From Achromobacter dolens (GTDB lineage: Bacteria > Pseudomonadota > Gammaproteobacteria > Burkholderiales > Burkholderiaceae_B), in NCBI RefSeq assembly GCF_902859745.1, contig NZ_CADIJW010000008.1:102009-166008 (forward strand): a stretch of DNA of 64,000 bases, written 5' to 3'. The notes beneath the pieces were generated by a model that had not been told where the DNA came from, did no database searches, and saw only the letters and a list, made by a program, of their open reading frames with translations. Shown here in pieces: positions 17,926 to 27,028 of this stretch (positions are counted from its first letter, which is position 1; the number at the start of each line of letters is the position of its first letter). The position numbers and the translations under genes were made by a program.

Positions 17926-19341
17926 ATGACCTTGTTGAGCGAATTGCAGTCCCTCCTGGGCGAGTCCCATGTGTTGACCGGCGCCGATGCCGAACCTTTC
18001 ACGCTGGACTGGCGTCGTCGCTATCGCGGCCAGGCGCTGGCCGTGGTCCGGCCCGGCTCCACGCAGGAAGTGGCCGACGCCATCAAACTGTGCGCGCGCC
18101 ATGGCGTGCCGGTGGTGCCGCAGGGCGGCAATACCGGCCTGTGCGGCGGCGCCACGCCCGACGATTCCGGCAGCGCCGTGGTGTTGTCCACCGCGCGCCT
18201 GAACCGGGTGCGCGCGCTCGATACCGACAACGACACCATCACCGTGGAAGCCGGTTGCATCCTGCAGGCCGTGCAGCAGGCCGCCGCCGACGCCGGCCGC
18301 CTGTTCCCGTTGAGCCTGGCTGCCGAGGGCAGTTGCACCATCGGCGGCAACCTCGCCACCAACGCCGGCGGCACCCAGGTGCTGCGCTACGGCAATACGC
18401 GCGACCTGGCGCTGGGCCTGGAAGTGGTCACCGCCGAGGGCGAGATCTGGAACGGCCTGCGCGGCCTGCGCAAGGACAACACCGGCTACGACCTGCGCGA
18501 TCTCTACATCGGCAGTGAAGGCACGCTGGGCATCATCACCGCCGCCACGCTCAAGCTGTTCCCGCGGCCGGTCGCGTCCTGCACCGCGCTGCTGACGCTG
18601 GACAGCATCGACAACGCGGTCGAGCTGCTGTCGCGGGCCCGCGCCGGCTTCGGCGCCGCGCTGACCGGCTTCGAGCTGATGGGCGGCGACTGCCTGCAGG
18701 CGGTGGTGCGCCTGTTTCCCCAGCAGCGCCTGCCGTTCGAGGGCGCGTCCGCCGCCTCGCCCTGGTTTGCGCTGCTGGAGCTGTCCGACAGCGAAAGCGA
18801 GGCGCATGCGCGCGAGCGCTTCGAGACGGTGCTGGGCGAGGCCATCGAGGCCGGCCTGGTGAACGACGCGGCCATCGCCGCCAATGTCGCGCAGAGCAAG
18901 GCGCTGTGGCACCTGCGCGAGAGCATTCCGCTGGCCGAGGCGGAACTGGGCAAGTCGGTCAAGCACGACGTCTCGATCCCGATCTCGGCCATCGCCGGCT
19001 TCGTGCACCAGACCAATGGCCTGCTGCAGGCGCGCTTTCCGGGCGTGCGCCACGTGATCTTCGGCCACCTGGGCGATGGCAACCTGCATTACAACGTCGC
19101 CAGCGCGCCAGGCCAGACCGAAACCGAGTTGCTGGCGCTGCAGGGCGACATCTATGGCGTGGTGCATGACAGCGTGCATGCACACGCAGGTTCCATCAGC
19201 GCCGAACACGGCGTCGGCCAGCTCAAGCGCGACGAGCTGCCGCGCTACAAGAGTCCGGTCGAGCTGGCCCTGATGCGCCGTATCAAGCGCGCGCTGGACC
19301 CGCAAGGCCTGATGAATCCGGGCAAGGTGCTGCAAGCCTGA
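17926..19341 (+). CDS. FAD-binding oxidase/2-hydroxyacid dehydrogenase, GlcD/D2HGDH family
   Basis: Flavoprotein of the VAO/PCMH fold oxidising a D-2-hydroxyacid (lactate, 2-hydroxyglutarate or glycolate are family substrates). The 471 residues comprise an N-terminal FAD_binding_4 domain with VPVVPQGGNTGLCGGATPDD around residue 64 and GSCTIGGNLATNAGG around residue 140. The C-terminal FAD-oxidase domain carries FGHLGDGNLHYNV around residue 380 and ISAEHGVG around residue 425. No signal or membrane segment is seen, so it probably donates electrons to a flavoprotein or quinone carrier. It stands alone between the biotin-carboxylase-like gene and the two-component pair. Confidence 0.85.
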   Translation: MTLLSELQSLLGESHVLTGADAEPFTLDWRRRYRGQALAVVRPGSTQEVADAIKLCARHGVPVVPQGGNTGLCGGATPDDSGSAVVLSTARLNRVRALDTDNDTITVEAGCILQAVQQAAADAGRLFPLSLAAEGSCTIGGNLATNAGGTQVLRYGNTRDLALGLEVVTAEGEIWNGLRGLRKDNTGYDLRDLYIGSEGTLGIITAATLKLFPRPVASCTALLTLDSIDNAVELLSRARAGFGAALTGFELMGGDCLQAVVRLFPQQRLPFEGASAASPWFALLELSDSESEAHARERFETVLGEAIEAGLVNDAAIAANVAQSKALWHLRESIPLAEAELGKSVKHDVSIPISAIAGFVHQTNGLLQARFPGVRHVIFGHLGDGNLHYNVASAPGQTETELLALQGDIYGVVHDSVHAHAGSISAEHGVGQLKRDELPRYKSPVELALMRRIKRALDPQGLMNPGKVLQA

Positions 19342-19380
19342 GCGGGGCGGCACAACCTTCTTTCCACGGGGAGCGAGAAC

Positions 19381-20094
19381 ATGGCGGCCAGTCCCGCAGC
19401 GGGTGCGAATCACCGGATCCTGATCGTCGAGGACGATCACATCATCGCCGGCAATCTCTACACCTTCCTGGAAGCGCGCGGTTTCCTGCCCGACGTGGCC
19501 TACAGCGGTCCGGCCGCGCTCCAGCGCCTGGAAGAGCAGCGGTTCGACGCCATGATCCTGGACATCGGCCTGCCTGGCATGGACGGCAACGCGGTCCTGC
19601 ACACGGTGCGCGCGGACCGGCGCCTGCCGCTGCCGGTGCTGGTGCTGACGGCGCGCGACAGCCTTGACGACAAGCTGGCCGGTTTTTCCCATGGCGCCGA
19701 CGACTACCTGACCAAGCCCTTCGCGCTGCTCGAGGTCGAGGCGCGGCTGCTGGCGCTGATCCAGCGCGCCAAGGGCTCGACCGTGGACACGGTGCGGGTG
19801 TTCGGAGAGCTGGCCTATGACACCCGCAGCCGCATGGTGTCGATCGGCGGCAAGCCGGTGCACCTGACGCGCAAGGCCATCATCATCCTGGAGGCGCTGC
19901 TGCGCGACCCGGGCCGGGTGGTGTCGCGCGAGGAGCTGGAATCGCAATTGTGGGGCAGCGAGCCGCCGTCTTCCGACGCCCTGCGCAGCCAGGTGCACCT
20001 GCTGCGCCGCGCCCTGGCCGACGCCGGCTTCGACGGCATCGAGACCCTGCACGGCACGGGCTGGCGCCTGGTGACGGGGGAGCGCAGCGCATGA
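19381..20094 (+). CDS. OmpR-family response regulator
   Basis: Two-domain DNA-binding regulator, 237 residues. The receiver has the acidic pair EDD at residues 17-19, the phosphorylatable Asp61 in MILDIGLPGMDG, and the conserved lysine in YLTKPFALLE near residue 112. A winged-helix output domain follows (LTRKAIIILEALLRDPGRVVS and HGTGWRLV). It overlaps the downstream kinase start by 4 bp (ATGA), the usual cognate arrangement. A GGGGAGCGAGAAC ribosome site precedes ATG 19381. The signal is not known; the PAP2 phosphatase gene beyond the kinase hints at envelope control. Confidence 0.92.
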   Translation: MAASPAAGANHRILIVEDDHIIAGNLYTFLEARGFLPDVAYSGPAALQRLEEQRFDAMILDIGLPGMDGNAVLHTVRADRRLPLPVLVLTARDSLDDKLAGFSHGADDYLTKPFALLEVEARLLALIQRAKGSTVDTVRVFGELAYDTRSRMVSIGGKPVHLTRKAIIILEALLRDPGRVVSREELESQLWGSEPPSSDALRSQVHLLRRALADAGFDGIETLHGTGWRLVTGERSA

Positions 20095-21419
20095 GCCGGA
20101 TCGCGGGCGGCGGGACCCTGACGCAACGGGTGGTGTGGGCGTTGACCGGCACCGTGGCGCTGTTCGTGACGGCGCTGGCCCTGCTTGCCTACCTGACGTT
20201 CGACCAGATGGAAGACGATCTGGTGAACGATATCCTCAACACCGAAATGGACCGTCTGGTGCAGCACGCCCGCACCAGCGACCAGTTCCTGCCGCGCCGC
20301 GGCGCCCGCGAGCTGGGCGGCTCGATGCGCGCCTGGCTCAGCATCGACGGCCAGGCGCCCGTCGGCATGCCGGAGGAGATCCGCGGGCTCGACAACGGCC
20401 TGCACCTGATCGAGCCCGGCGCCTACACCTGGCACGTCATGGTGGCCGACACCGGCAACGGCAAGGTCTACCTGCTGTATGACGCCACCGACAACGAAGA
20501 GCGGGTGCATGATTTCGGCCTGATCGTGCTGGGGGTCGGCGCGATCTGCGTGGTCGGGGCCTACGCCCTGTCGCGGCGGGTGGAGGCGGTGGCGGTTGGC
20601 CCCTTGCTGGAACTGACCGACCGCCTGTCGACGTGGGCGCCGGGCGCGCCCGACCTGGCCGTGACCCGCGACGACGAGGCGGGCCGGCTGATCGAGGCCT
20701 TCAACCGGGTGCAGAACCAGGTCGACCGCTCGATCGCGCGCGAACGCGAGTTCGCTGGCAACCTCAGCCACGAGGTGCGCACGCCGCTGGCCGCGATCCG
20801 CTCCGACAGCGAGCTGATGCTGCTGACCCAGGACCTGACGCCCGACCAGCGCCAACGGCTGACGCGGGTGATCGACAACGTCGACGACGTCATCGTCTGC
20901 CTGGAAAGCGCCCGCGCCATGGCCCGCGACCAGATGCGCCCGCCCGAGCCGGTCGACCTGTCCGAATGCATGCTGGACGCCTGGCGTGGCTACGAAACCC
21001 AGGCCGGCATGGCCGATCTGCGTTTCGACAACGCCATCCCGGCGGACCACATCCGCATCCTCGACCGCTACGCCTTGCTGACGGTCCTGCGCAACCTGGT
21101 GCGCAACGCGGTCGAGCACGCGGCGCCGGCGACGCTCACGGCCAGCCTGGGCGCCGATGGCGCGCTGCAACTGAGCGACGACGGCAAGGGCATCGCCGCG
21201 GACGACCTGCCATTCCTGTTCCGCCGTTACTACAGCGGCCGCCTGCGGGACTCGGGGACTGCCGGACGCGATGAAACCGCGCGTGGCCTGGGGTTGGCCA
21301 TCGCCAAGCGGGTCTGCGACATGCAGGGCTGGACGCTGACGGTGGATTCGTCGCGCGAGGGGCCGCAGCGCGGCACCCGGTTCACCTTGCGCCTGGACGC
21401 GGCGGGGGGCGCGGCGTAG
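20091..21419 (+). CDS. Membrane sensor histidine kinase
   Basis: Cognate kinase of the regulator upstream, 442 residues counting from the ATG that overlaps the regulator stop. An N-terminal membrane helix (about residues 12-37) and a second near 145-165 enclose a periplasmic sensor of about 110 residues that contains no recognised domain. A short linker (RRVEAVAVGPLLELTDRLS) then leads to the H-box NLSHEVRTPLAAIRS near residue 227, N-box LRNLVRNAVEHA and G1 box LSDDGKGIAADD. The frame stays open upstream of 20091 but only within the regulator gene. Input signal unknown. Confidence 0.9.
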   Translation: MSRIAGGGTLTQRVVWALTGTVALFVTALALLAYLTFDQMEDDLVNDILNTEMDRLVQHARTSDQFLPRRGARELGGSMRAWLSIDGQAPVGMPEEIRGLDNGLHLIEPGAYTWHVMVADTGNGKVYLLYDATDNEERVHDFGLIVLGVGAICVVGAYALSRRVEAVAVGPLLELTDRLSTWAPGAPDLAVTRDDEAGRLIEAFNRVQNQVDRSIAREREFAGNLSHEVRTPLAAIRSDSELMLLTQDLTPDQRQRLTRVIDNVDDVIVCLESARAMARDQMRPPEPVDLSECMLDAWRGYETQAGMADLRFDNAIPADHIRILDRYALLTVLRNLVRNAVEHAAPATLTASLGADGALQLSDDGKGIAADDLPFLFRRYYSGRLRDSGTAGRDETARGLGLAIAKRVCDMQGWTLTVDSSREGPQRGTRFTLRLDAAGGAA

Positions 21420-21543
21420 GGCGACGGCGGGGGCGATTGACGGGGCGCCGGCCCCGTCCCGGCGAGGCCGAATTTGACGAATTTTCGACTATCGGCCGCC
21501 TAAGCTGCTTGCTTCGGCCGACCGCCATCGTCCCCCGCGCTAC

Positions 21544-22335
21544 ATGTCACCCCTATATCCGCCAGCGGCCGACCGGCCGACGCCCGCCTTCTACTTCTCC
21601 ACGCATGTCCTCGGGGTGACGCTGATGCTGGCGTGCCTGGCATGGTGGGTCAACGCCTCGGGCCTGGACCTGGCTATCGCCCGCGCCCTGTTCAGCGCGC
21701 CGCTGGACGACTTCCCCCTGCACACCAACCGCTGGCTCGAACTCGTCGGCCATCGCATGGTGCTGGCCCTGCCCATCGGCATGGCGCTGGGCGCGATCGC
21801 CGTGGTCGCGGCCAGCTACCGCATTCCCGCGTGGCGCCACCTGCGCGGCGCGGCGCTGGCGGTGGCGGTGACCTGTATCGTGGGGCAGTTGGCCGTCACG
21901 CAGCTCAAGCACCACACCACGTTGCCGCGCCCCTATGATCTGGAGACGCTGGGCGGATACACCCCGTATCCGTTGTCATGGTGGACCTGGGATCGCGCCA
22001 AGTCGGGCGGGGCGCTGCCGAGCGGCCACGCCGGCGCCGGTTACTCCATGCTGACCCTGTATTTCGCCGGCTGGGCCGCGCAGCGGCCCGGATGGCGCTG
22101 GTGGGGGCTGGCCGTGGGCATCGCCGCGGGCGTCGGATTCTCGATCGTGCGCGTCCTGCAGGGCGCGCATTTCCTGAGCCAGACGCTGTGGTCGGCGGCC
22201 CTGATGTGGCTGCTGGCCGCATTGTTCTTCTGGCCGGTGCTGCGGGGCCAGGCCGCGCCCGGCGGCCCGGCCCGCATGCCGGGCGTTCAGTTCAGCAGCA
22301 CCCCCGGCAGCCACAGCGAGAACGCCGGCACGTAG
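21544..22335 (+). CDS. PAP2-family membrane phosphatase
   Basis: Integral membrane phosphatase of 263 residues, family substrates being lipid A, undecaprenyl pyrophosphate or phosphatidic acid derivatives. Motif 1 KHHTTLPRP (about residue 122) and motif 2 PSGHAGAGY (about residue 159) are intact. Motif 3 reads RVLQGAHFLSQTLWS, with Gln at the position where the catalytic relay Asp is often found, while R and H are kept. About six hydrophobic segments are seen. It follows the two-component pair on the same strand after 124 bp and may be its target, as with LpxE/LpxT-type enzymes under envelope sensors. Its last 49 bp overlap the convergent dctM gene. Confidence 0.8.
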   Translation: MSPLYPPAADRPTPAFYFSTHVLGVTLMLACLAWWVNASGLDLAIARALFSAPLDDFPLHTNRWLELVGHRMVLALPIGMALGAIAVVAASYRIPAWRHLRGAALAVAVTCIVGQLAVTQLKHHTTLPRPYDLETLGGYTPYPLSWWTWDRAKSGGALPSGHAGAGYSMLTLYFAGWAAQRPGWRWWGLAVGIAAGVGFSIVRVLQGAHFLSQTLWSAALMWLLAALFFWPVLRGQAAPGGPARMPGVQFSSTPGSHSENAGT

Positions 22336-23570
22336 GTGACCAGGGCCAGCGCGGCCAGCAATGCGCCATAGAACGGCCAGATGGTCCGCATCACCGTCCC
22401 GACCGAGACCCCGCCGATGGCGCAGCCCACGAACTGCGTGGTGCCCACCGGCGGCGTGTTCAGCCCCAGCGCGCAATTCAGCAGCATCACCATGCCGAAC
22501 TGCACCGGCCCCATGCCGTACTGCATGCAGATCGGCAGGAAGATCGGGGTGCAGATCAGGATGGTCGCGGCCATGTCCAGGAACGTGCCCAGCACGAACA
22601 GGATCACGTTGACCATCAGGAAGATCGCCCACGGACTGGTGGACACCGACGCCATCAGCTCGCCGGTCTTCTCCGCCACGCCGTAGAAGCTGATCAGGTA
22701 GCCGAAGGTGGCCGAGATGCCGATCAGCAGCAGCACCACGCCGGTCGTCTTGACCGCCTTGCTGGCGGCGCGCACGAACTGGTCCCAGGTCAGCGAGCGA
22801 TACACGAAGATCGTCAGCGCCAGCGCGTACAGCACGGCCACCGCGGCCGATTCCGTGGCGGTGAAGACCCCGCTCAGGATGCCCACGATGATCAGCACCA
22901 CCACGAACAGCCCCGGCGTCGCGGCCACCAGCGAGCGCGCCACGATGCGCCAGCCGGGGAAGGTGCCGGCGGGATAGCCGCGGCTGCGCGCCACGAAGTA
23001 GGCCGCCGCCAGGTTGCACAGCGTCAGGATCAGCGCCGGCACCACCCCGGCCGCGATCAGGGCCGCGATCGACACCTTGCCGCCCGCCGCCAGCGTGTAG
23101 ATGATGATGTTGTGGCTGGTCGGCATCAGCGCGCCCACCAGCGCCGCGTGGGTGGTGACGTTGACCGCGTAATCGGCGTGATAGCCCTCGCGCTTCATCA
23201 TCGGGATCATCACCGAGCCCATCGCCGACACGTCCGCCACCGGCGAACCCGACACGCCGCCGAACAGCGTGCAGGCCACCACGTTGGACATGCCCAGGCC
23301 GCCGCGCACGTGGCCCACCAGAGACTTGGCGAAGGCCACGATGCGGTCGGCGATGCCGCCGTACAGCATCAGCTCGCCGGTGAAGATGAAGAACGGGATG
23401 GCCAGGAACGAAAACGCATTCATGCCCGAGGTCATCTGCTGGAAGGCCACCGCCAGCGGCAGATCCTCGTACATGATCGCGGTGATCGACGACAGCCCGA
23501 TGGCGAACGCCACCGGCACGCCGATCACCAGGAAACCCATGAAGGTGAAGGAGAGTAGGGTCAGCGCCAT
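22287..23570 (-). CDS. dctM: TRAP transporter large permease (DctM)
   Basis: Ion-coupled permease subunit, 427 residues, about twelve hydrophobic helices, typical length for DctM. MALTLLSFTFMGFLVIGVPV starts the protein. The ATG at 23570 lies inside the end of dctQ (10-bp overlap), which fixes the start although the frame is open much further upstream. FTGELMLYGGIADRIV and the FGGVSGSPVADVSAMGSVMIP helix are family hallmarks. Together with DctQ and DctP it imports an organic acid; the linked uronate dehydrogenase suggests glucuronate or galacturonate. Confidence 0.92.
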   Translation of the reverse strand: MALTLLSFTFMGFLVIGVPVAFAIGLSSITAIMYEDLPLAVAFQQMTSGMNAFSFLAIPFFIFTGELMLYGGIADRIVAFAKSLVGHVRGGLGMSNVVACTLFGGVSGSPVADVSAMGSVMIPMMKREGYHADYAVNVTTHAALVGALMPTSHNIIIYTLAAGGKVSIAALIAAGVVPALILTLCNLAAAYFVARSRGYPAGTFPGWRIVARSLVAATPGLFVVVLIIVGILSGVFTATESAAVAVLYALALTIFVYRSLTWDQFVRAASKAVKTTGVVLLLIGISATFGYLISFYGVAEKTGELMASVSTSPWAIFLMVNVILFVLGTFLDMAATILICTPIFLPICMQYGMGPVQFGMVMLLNCALGLNTPPVGTTQFVGCAIGGVSVGTVMRTIWPFYGALLAALALVTYVPAFSLWLPGVLLN

Positions 23571-24124
23571 GCCGGTACCACCTTTTGGTTGCGCAACAGG
23601 GCGATGACGTGCTCGATCGAGAACAGCGCGATCAGGACGCCGGACAGGGCCGCGGGCACGTACTTCCAGCCATTGGAAATGCCCAGGTTGGGAATCCTGT
23701 AGGCCCACACGGATTCGGCCAGCAGGGCGCAGTTCCACGCCATCAGCGCGCCGAACAGCAGCACCAGCAGGTGGATGAAGATCTTCAGGCGCCGCTGGCC
23801 CGCCGCCGGCAGCGCGTCGACCAGCGACTCGAAGCCGATGTGGCCGGCGTCGCGCACGCCGACGGCCGCGCCCAGCATGGTGACGTACAGCACCAGCAGC
23901 AGCGCCAGGCTCTCGGCCCAGGTGGGCGTGCTGTTCAGGACGTGGCGGCCGACGATCTGCAGGGTGACCGCGACGATCAGGCAGACCAGCCCGAACACGC
24001 TGGTCCACATGCACAGCCGCGCCAGCCGGGCGCAGCCGCGGGAATAGGCGTCCAGCGGGGCAGCCAGGGCATGCGCCCGGCCCCCCGCCGCGACATCCGG
24101 GGCATTGGTAGAGGTAGCCAACAT
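23561..24124 (-). CDS. dctQ: TRAP transporter small permease (DctQ)
   Basis: Four-helix small permease subunit, 187 residues, slightly long because of a 35-residue N-terminal extension before the first helix. The NSTPTWAESLALLLVLYVTMLGAA region is diagnostic. It lies 9 bp after dctP and overlaps dctM by 10 bp, so the three TRAP genes are one transcription unit in the order dctP-dctQ-dctM on the minus strand. Confidence 0.88.
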   Translation of the reverse strand: MLATSTNAPDVAAGGRAHALAAPLDAYSRGCARLARLCMWTSVFGLVCLIVAVTLQIVGRHVLNSTPTWAESLALLLVLYVTMLGAAVGVRDAGHIGFESLVDALPAAGQRRLKIFIHLLVLLFGALMAWNCALLAESVWAYRIPNLGISNGWKYVPAALSGVLIALFSIEHVIALLRNQKVVPAWR

Positions 24125-24133
24125 GCGGATTCC

Positions 24134-25111
24134 TTATTGGACGGCCTGGATCTTGGCGACCAGGTCTTTCATGTCGGGCGTGGTGACGAAGCGGTCGTAG
24201 ACCGGCTTCATCGCCGCCTGGAACGAGGCCTTGTCGACCTCGACGATCTGTGAACCGGCCTTCTCGACCACCGCGCGCGACTTCTGCTCGCGCTCGTCCC
24301 ACAGCTTGCGCATGTAGGGCACCGACTCGCGCGCGGCTTCGCGCAGGATCTTCTGGTCGTCGGCCGACAGCTTGTCCCACTGGCGCTTGGAGAAGATCAG
24401 CATTTCCGGCGTCATGGTGTGCTCTGTCAGCGCGTAGTATTTGGCGACCTCGTAGTGATGCGCGCTTTCGTAGCTCGGGTAGTTGTTCTCGGCCGCGTCC
24501 ACCAGCCCGGTCTTGAGCGAGGTATAGACCTCGCCCATCGGCATCGGCGTGGCGTTGCCGCCCATGGCTTCCACCATCGCCACCGACAGGTCCGACTGCT
24601 GCACCCGAATTTTCAGGCCCTTGGCGTCGGCCAGCGTCTTGATCGGCTTGTTGCGTGTGTACATCGAGCGCGAGCCGCTGTCGTACCAGGCCAGGCCGAC
24701 AAAGCCCGCCGCTTCGCACGACTTCAGGATCTGCTCGCCGATCTCGCTGTCGAGCACCTTGTGCAGATGCTCCTTGGAACGGAACAGGAACGGCAGCGAC
24801 GGCACGCGCGTGGTCTGGCAGATGTTGTGCATGGCGGCGCTGGACACGCGCGCCATGGCCAGCGCGCCCATCTTCACCTGCTCGATCGAGTCGTCTTCAT
24901 TGCCGAGCGCGCCGCCGGCATACACCTTGACGGTGATGCGGCCGTTGGTGCGCTGCTTGACCAGTTCGCCGAACTGGCGCACGGCCTGCACGGTGGGGTA
25001 ATCGTCGGGATGGATGTCCGCGGAGCGCAGCTCGGCGGCACGGGTGGCGGGAATCAGCGTCAGCAAAGCGGCCGCGGCCAGGATGGCGCGGGTCAGGGTC
25101 GGGCGCAACAT
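24134..25111 (-). CDS. dctP: TRAP transporter periplasmic binding protein (DctP)
   Basis: Solute receptor, 325 residues. The ATG at 25111 was chosen because GGAGG stands 7 nt upstream and it begins a clean signal peptide (MLRPTLTRAILAAAALL, cleavage near ATRAAE). An upstream in-frame start would add 14 residues without a ribosome site. The central motif with Arg and Asn ligand residues, KGLKIRVQQSDLSVAMVEAM followed by GGNATPMPMGEVYTSL, is that of DctP proteins for uronates and other carboxylate sugars. It heads the TRAP genes and follows the lactonase gene after about 120 bp; probably part of the same regulon. Confidence 0.92.
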   Translation of the reverse strand: MLRPTLTRAILAAAALLTLIPATRAAELRSADIHPDDYPTVQAVRQFGELVKQRTNGRITVKVYAGGALGNEDDSIEQVKMGALAMARVSSAAMHNICQTTRVPSLPFLFRSKEHLHKVLDSEIGEQILKSCEAAGFVGLAWYDSGSRSMYTRNKPIKTLADAKGLKIRVQQSDLSVAMVEAMGGNATPMPMGEVYTSLKTGLVDAAENNYPSYESAHHYEVAKYYALTEHTMTPEMLIFSKRQWDKLSADDQKILREAARESVPYMRKLWDEREQKSRAVVEKAGSQIVEVDKASFQAAMKPVYDRFVTTPDMKDLVAKIQAVQ

Positions 25112-25231
25112 GTCTACCTCCGGTCGGGAGTACGGCGTTTCGTTGAGGGCCATTGCGGCCCCGAAGCTCTTTGATGTGTACGGACCTGCTCACTACTTGT
25201 GCGTGGGCGCTTGGGGCGCCGCGGTCGGGTG

Positions 25232-26113
25232 CTAACCGGCGCTTGCGGTTTCCTCCAGGCCCCGCGCGCCGGGGCGCAGGATGAAGACGGCGCCGGCGAT
25301 GGAATCGGGCGCGGCATCGGCGGGGCGGATCGACGTGACCAGCAACTGGTCCAGCCCGGGGCCGCCGAACGCGCACATGGCGACACGGGCGGCCGGCACC
25401 TCCAGGCTGCGGTCGAGGCGGCCGTCCGGGGTGTAGCGGTAGACGCGGCCGGCCTCGTTGCCGCAGATCCAGTAGCCGCCATCGGCATCGACCGCGGCGC
25501 CGTCGGGACGACCGGCCGGCAGTTTCGGGATGAAGACGCGGCGGTTGCGCGGCAGGCCGTCGGCGATGTCGTAGTCGAAGGCCCAGACCACCTGCCGCGA
25601 CGGGTGCGAGTCGGACAGGTACATGGTCCTGCCGTCGGGGCTGAAGGCCAGGCCGTTGGGCACGATCAGGTCATCGACGATCGCTTCCAGCGGTTGGCCG
25701 GGGGCGTAGCGGTACAGTTTGCCGGCGTTGCGGGCCAGGCCCATGTCCATGACCATGGTGCCAGCCAGGAAGCGGCCCTGGCGGTCGCAGCGGCCGTCAT
25801 TGAAGCGCATGCCGGGCACGCCGTGGCGCACCGGCGCCAGCGGCGCGGGCCGGCAGGGCTGGCCGGCTTGCAGCGGGCCGCAGGCGTACAGCCCGTCCTC
25901 CATCGCCAGCAGCCAGCCGTCGCCGCGCGGGGCGATGCAGCCGGCCATCTGCGGCAGCGCCCAATGATCCAGCCGGTCGCTGGCCGGCGTCCAGCGCCAC
26001 AGCGCGCGGCCGGGAATGTCGGTCCAGTGGAACGACTGGTCGGCGCTGCGCCACACGGGGCTTTCGCCCACGCCGCAGAGCACGGTCCCGATGCGTTCGG
26101 CAGAGGTCGCCAT
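25232..26113 (-). CDS. SMP-30/gluconolactonase-family lactonase
   Basis: Six-bladed beta-propeller metallo-lactonase, 293 residues. GESPVWRSADQSFHWTDIPG (residues 12-31) holds the first metal-ligand Glu. GMRFNDGRCDRQGRFLAGTM near residue 100 carries the Asn/Asp ligands, and VPNGLAFSPDGRTMYLSDS near residue 150 the later ones. Between uronate dehydrogenase and a TRAP transporter its likely substrate is the aldaro-1,4- or 1,5-lactone produced by that dehydrogenase, which it would open to galactarate or glucarate. The general family call is firm; the substrate is inferred. Confidence 0.85.
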   Translation of the reverse strand: MATSAERIGTVLCGVGESPVWRSADQSFHWTDIPGRALWRWTPASDRLDHWALPQMAGCIAPRGDGWLLAMEDGLYACGPLQAGQPCRPAPLAPVRHGVPGMRFNDGRCDRQGRFLAGTMVMDMGLARNAGKLYRYAPGQPLEAIVDDLIVPNGLAFSPDGRTMYLSDSHPSRQVVWAFDYDIADGLPRNRRVFIPKLPAGRPDGAAVDADGGYWICGNEAGRVYRYTPDGRLDRSLEVPAARVAMCAFGGPGLDQLLVTSIRPADAAPDSIAGAVFILRPGARGLEETASAG

Positions 26114-26131
26114 GGTGGGAAGGGGCCGGTG

Positions 26132-26971
26132 TCAGCGCGGCGGAAAAGGGAACGGGCCGGCCTTGACGAAGGCGCCGCCCTGGTAGCGCGCGGCGGGATC
26201 GTCGGCCGGCAGCGGCGGCAGCGCCTCGACCTGCGCGCGGAATATCTCGGAAGAGTCCTTGGGCGCGAAGCCGAGCGCGGCGGCGCCATGGTTGTCCCAC
26301 CAACTGTCGCGGTTGGCCGAGGCGCCGTAGGCGATCAGGTGGCCGACATTGGGCGTGAACAGCGAACGCACCACCAGGTCGGTCAGGTCGTCGTAGCTGA
26401 GCCAGGTCACCATCATGCGGCGGTCCTTCGGCTCGGGGAACGACGAACCGATGCGCAGGCAGACCGTCTCGATGCCGTAGCGGTCGTAGTAGAAGCGCGA
26501 CAGGTTTTCGCCATAGGCCTTGCTCAGGCCGTAGTAACCGTCGGGCCGCAGCGGCACGTCGGCGTCCAGGCGCGCGCCCTGCTCGTAGAAGCCAATGACG
26601 TGGTTGGAGCTGGCGAATACCACCCGCCGCACGCCGTGGATGCGCGCGGCTTCATACACGTGGTAGACCCCCTGGATGTTGGCCGGCAGGATTTCCTCGA
26701 AGGAGCGTTCCACGGAAACGCCGCCCAGGTGCACAATGGCGTCGACGCCGCGCACCAGTTCGGAGACGGCGGCGGGGTCGGCCAGGTTGCAGGGCACGAC
26801 TTCCTCGCCGTCGGCGGCGGGCGCCATGGCCGCGACGTCCGACACCCGCAGGACGTCGGCAAAGGCTTTCAGGCGCGGCCGCAGTACCTGGCCCAGGTTG
26901 CCGGCGGCGCCGGTCAATAACAAACGATGGCAGCGGGGGGAGACAGGCATGCGGTCGACAGCTAGGCTCAT
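26132..26971 (-). CDS. udh: Uronate dehydrogenase
   Basis: NAD+-dependent short-chain dehydrogenase oxidising D-galacturonate or D-glucuronate to the aldarolactone. The 279 residues show GAAGNLGQVLRPRL (Rossmann, about residue 21), VHLGGVSVERSFEEI, FASSNHVIGFYEQGARLD, and catalytic YYGLSKAYGE (Tyr-x3-Lys). The SSNHVIGFY and SSFPEPKDRRMM strings are typical of bacterial Udh. It is the first gene after the promoter at 27029-27057; the start could be 26971 or the ATG at 26950, neither with a strong ribosome site. It probably leads a minus-strand operon with the lactonase and TRAP genes. Confidence 0.87.
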   Translation of the reverse strand: MSLAVDRMPVSPRCHRLLLTGAAGNLGQVLRPRLKAFADVLRVSDVAAMAPAADGEEVVPCNLADPAAVSELVRGVDAIVHLGGVSVERSFEEILPANIQGVYHVYEAARIHGVRRVVFASSNHVIGFYEQGARLDADVPLRPDGYYGLSKAYGENLSRFYYDRYGIETVCLRIGSSFPEPKDRRMMVTWLSYDDLTDLVVRSLFTPNVGHLIAYGASANRDSWWDNHGAAALGFAPKDSSEIFRAQVEALPPLPADDPAARYQGGAFVKAGPFPFPPR

Positions 26972-27002
26972 GGCGCAACGCTCGGTGGGGTGGACTCGCC
27001 TG

Positions 27003-27016
27003 GTACGTTATCGTAC
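27003..27016. promoter_or_regulatory. Putative GntR operator, GTACG-N4-CGTAC
   Basis: A perfect 5-bp inverted repeat with a 4-bp centre lies between the divergent udh and gntR genes. It would sit at about +6 to +19 of the udh transcript and close to the -35 region of the gntR promoter. Its size is right for a FadR-type GntR dimer, so one bound dimer could repress both directions. Confidence 0.5.
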
Positions 27017-27028
27017 AACTAGTCCAAA

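Noticed and set aside
17227-20052. 941-codon minus-strand open frame
   Set aside because: Covers three well-supported plus-strand genes in antisense; low-complexity His/Gln/Ala/Gly sequence.
22287-24719. Extended 810-codon frame for the TRAP permease
   Set aside because: The part beyond 23570 has no TRAP similarity and is antisense or overlapping sequence of dctQ and dctP; the ATG at 23570 gives a normal DctM.
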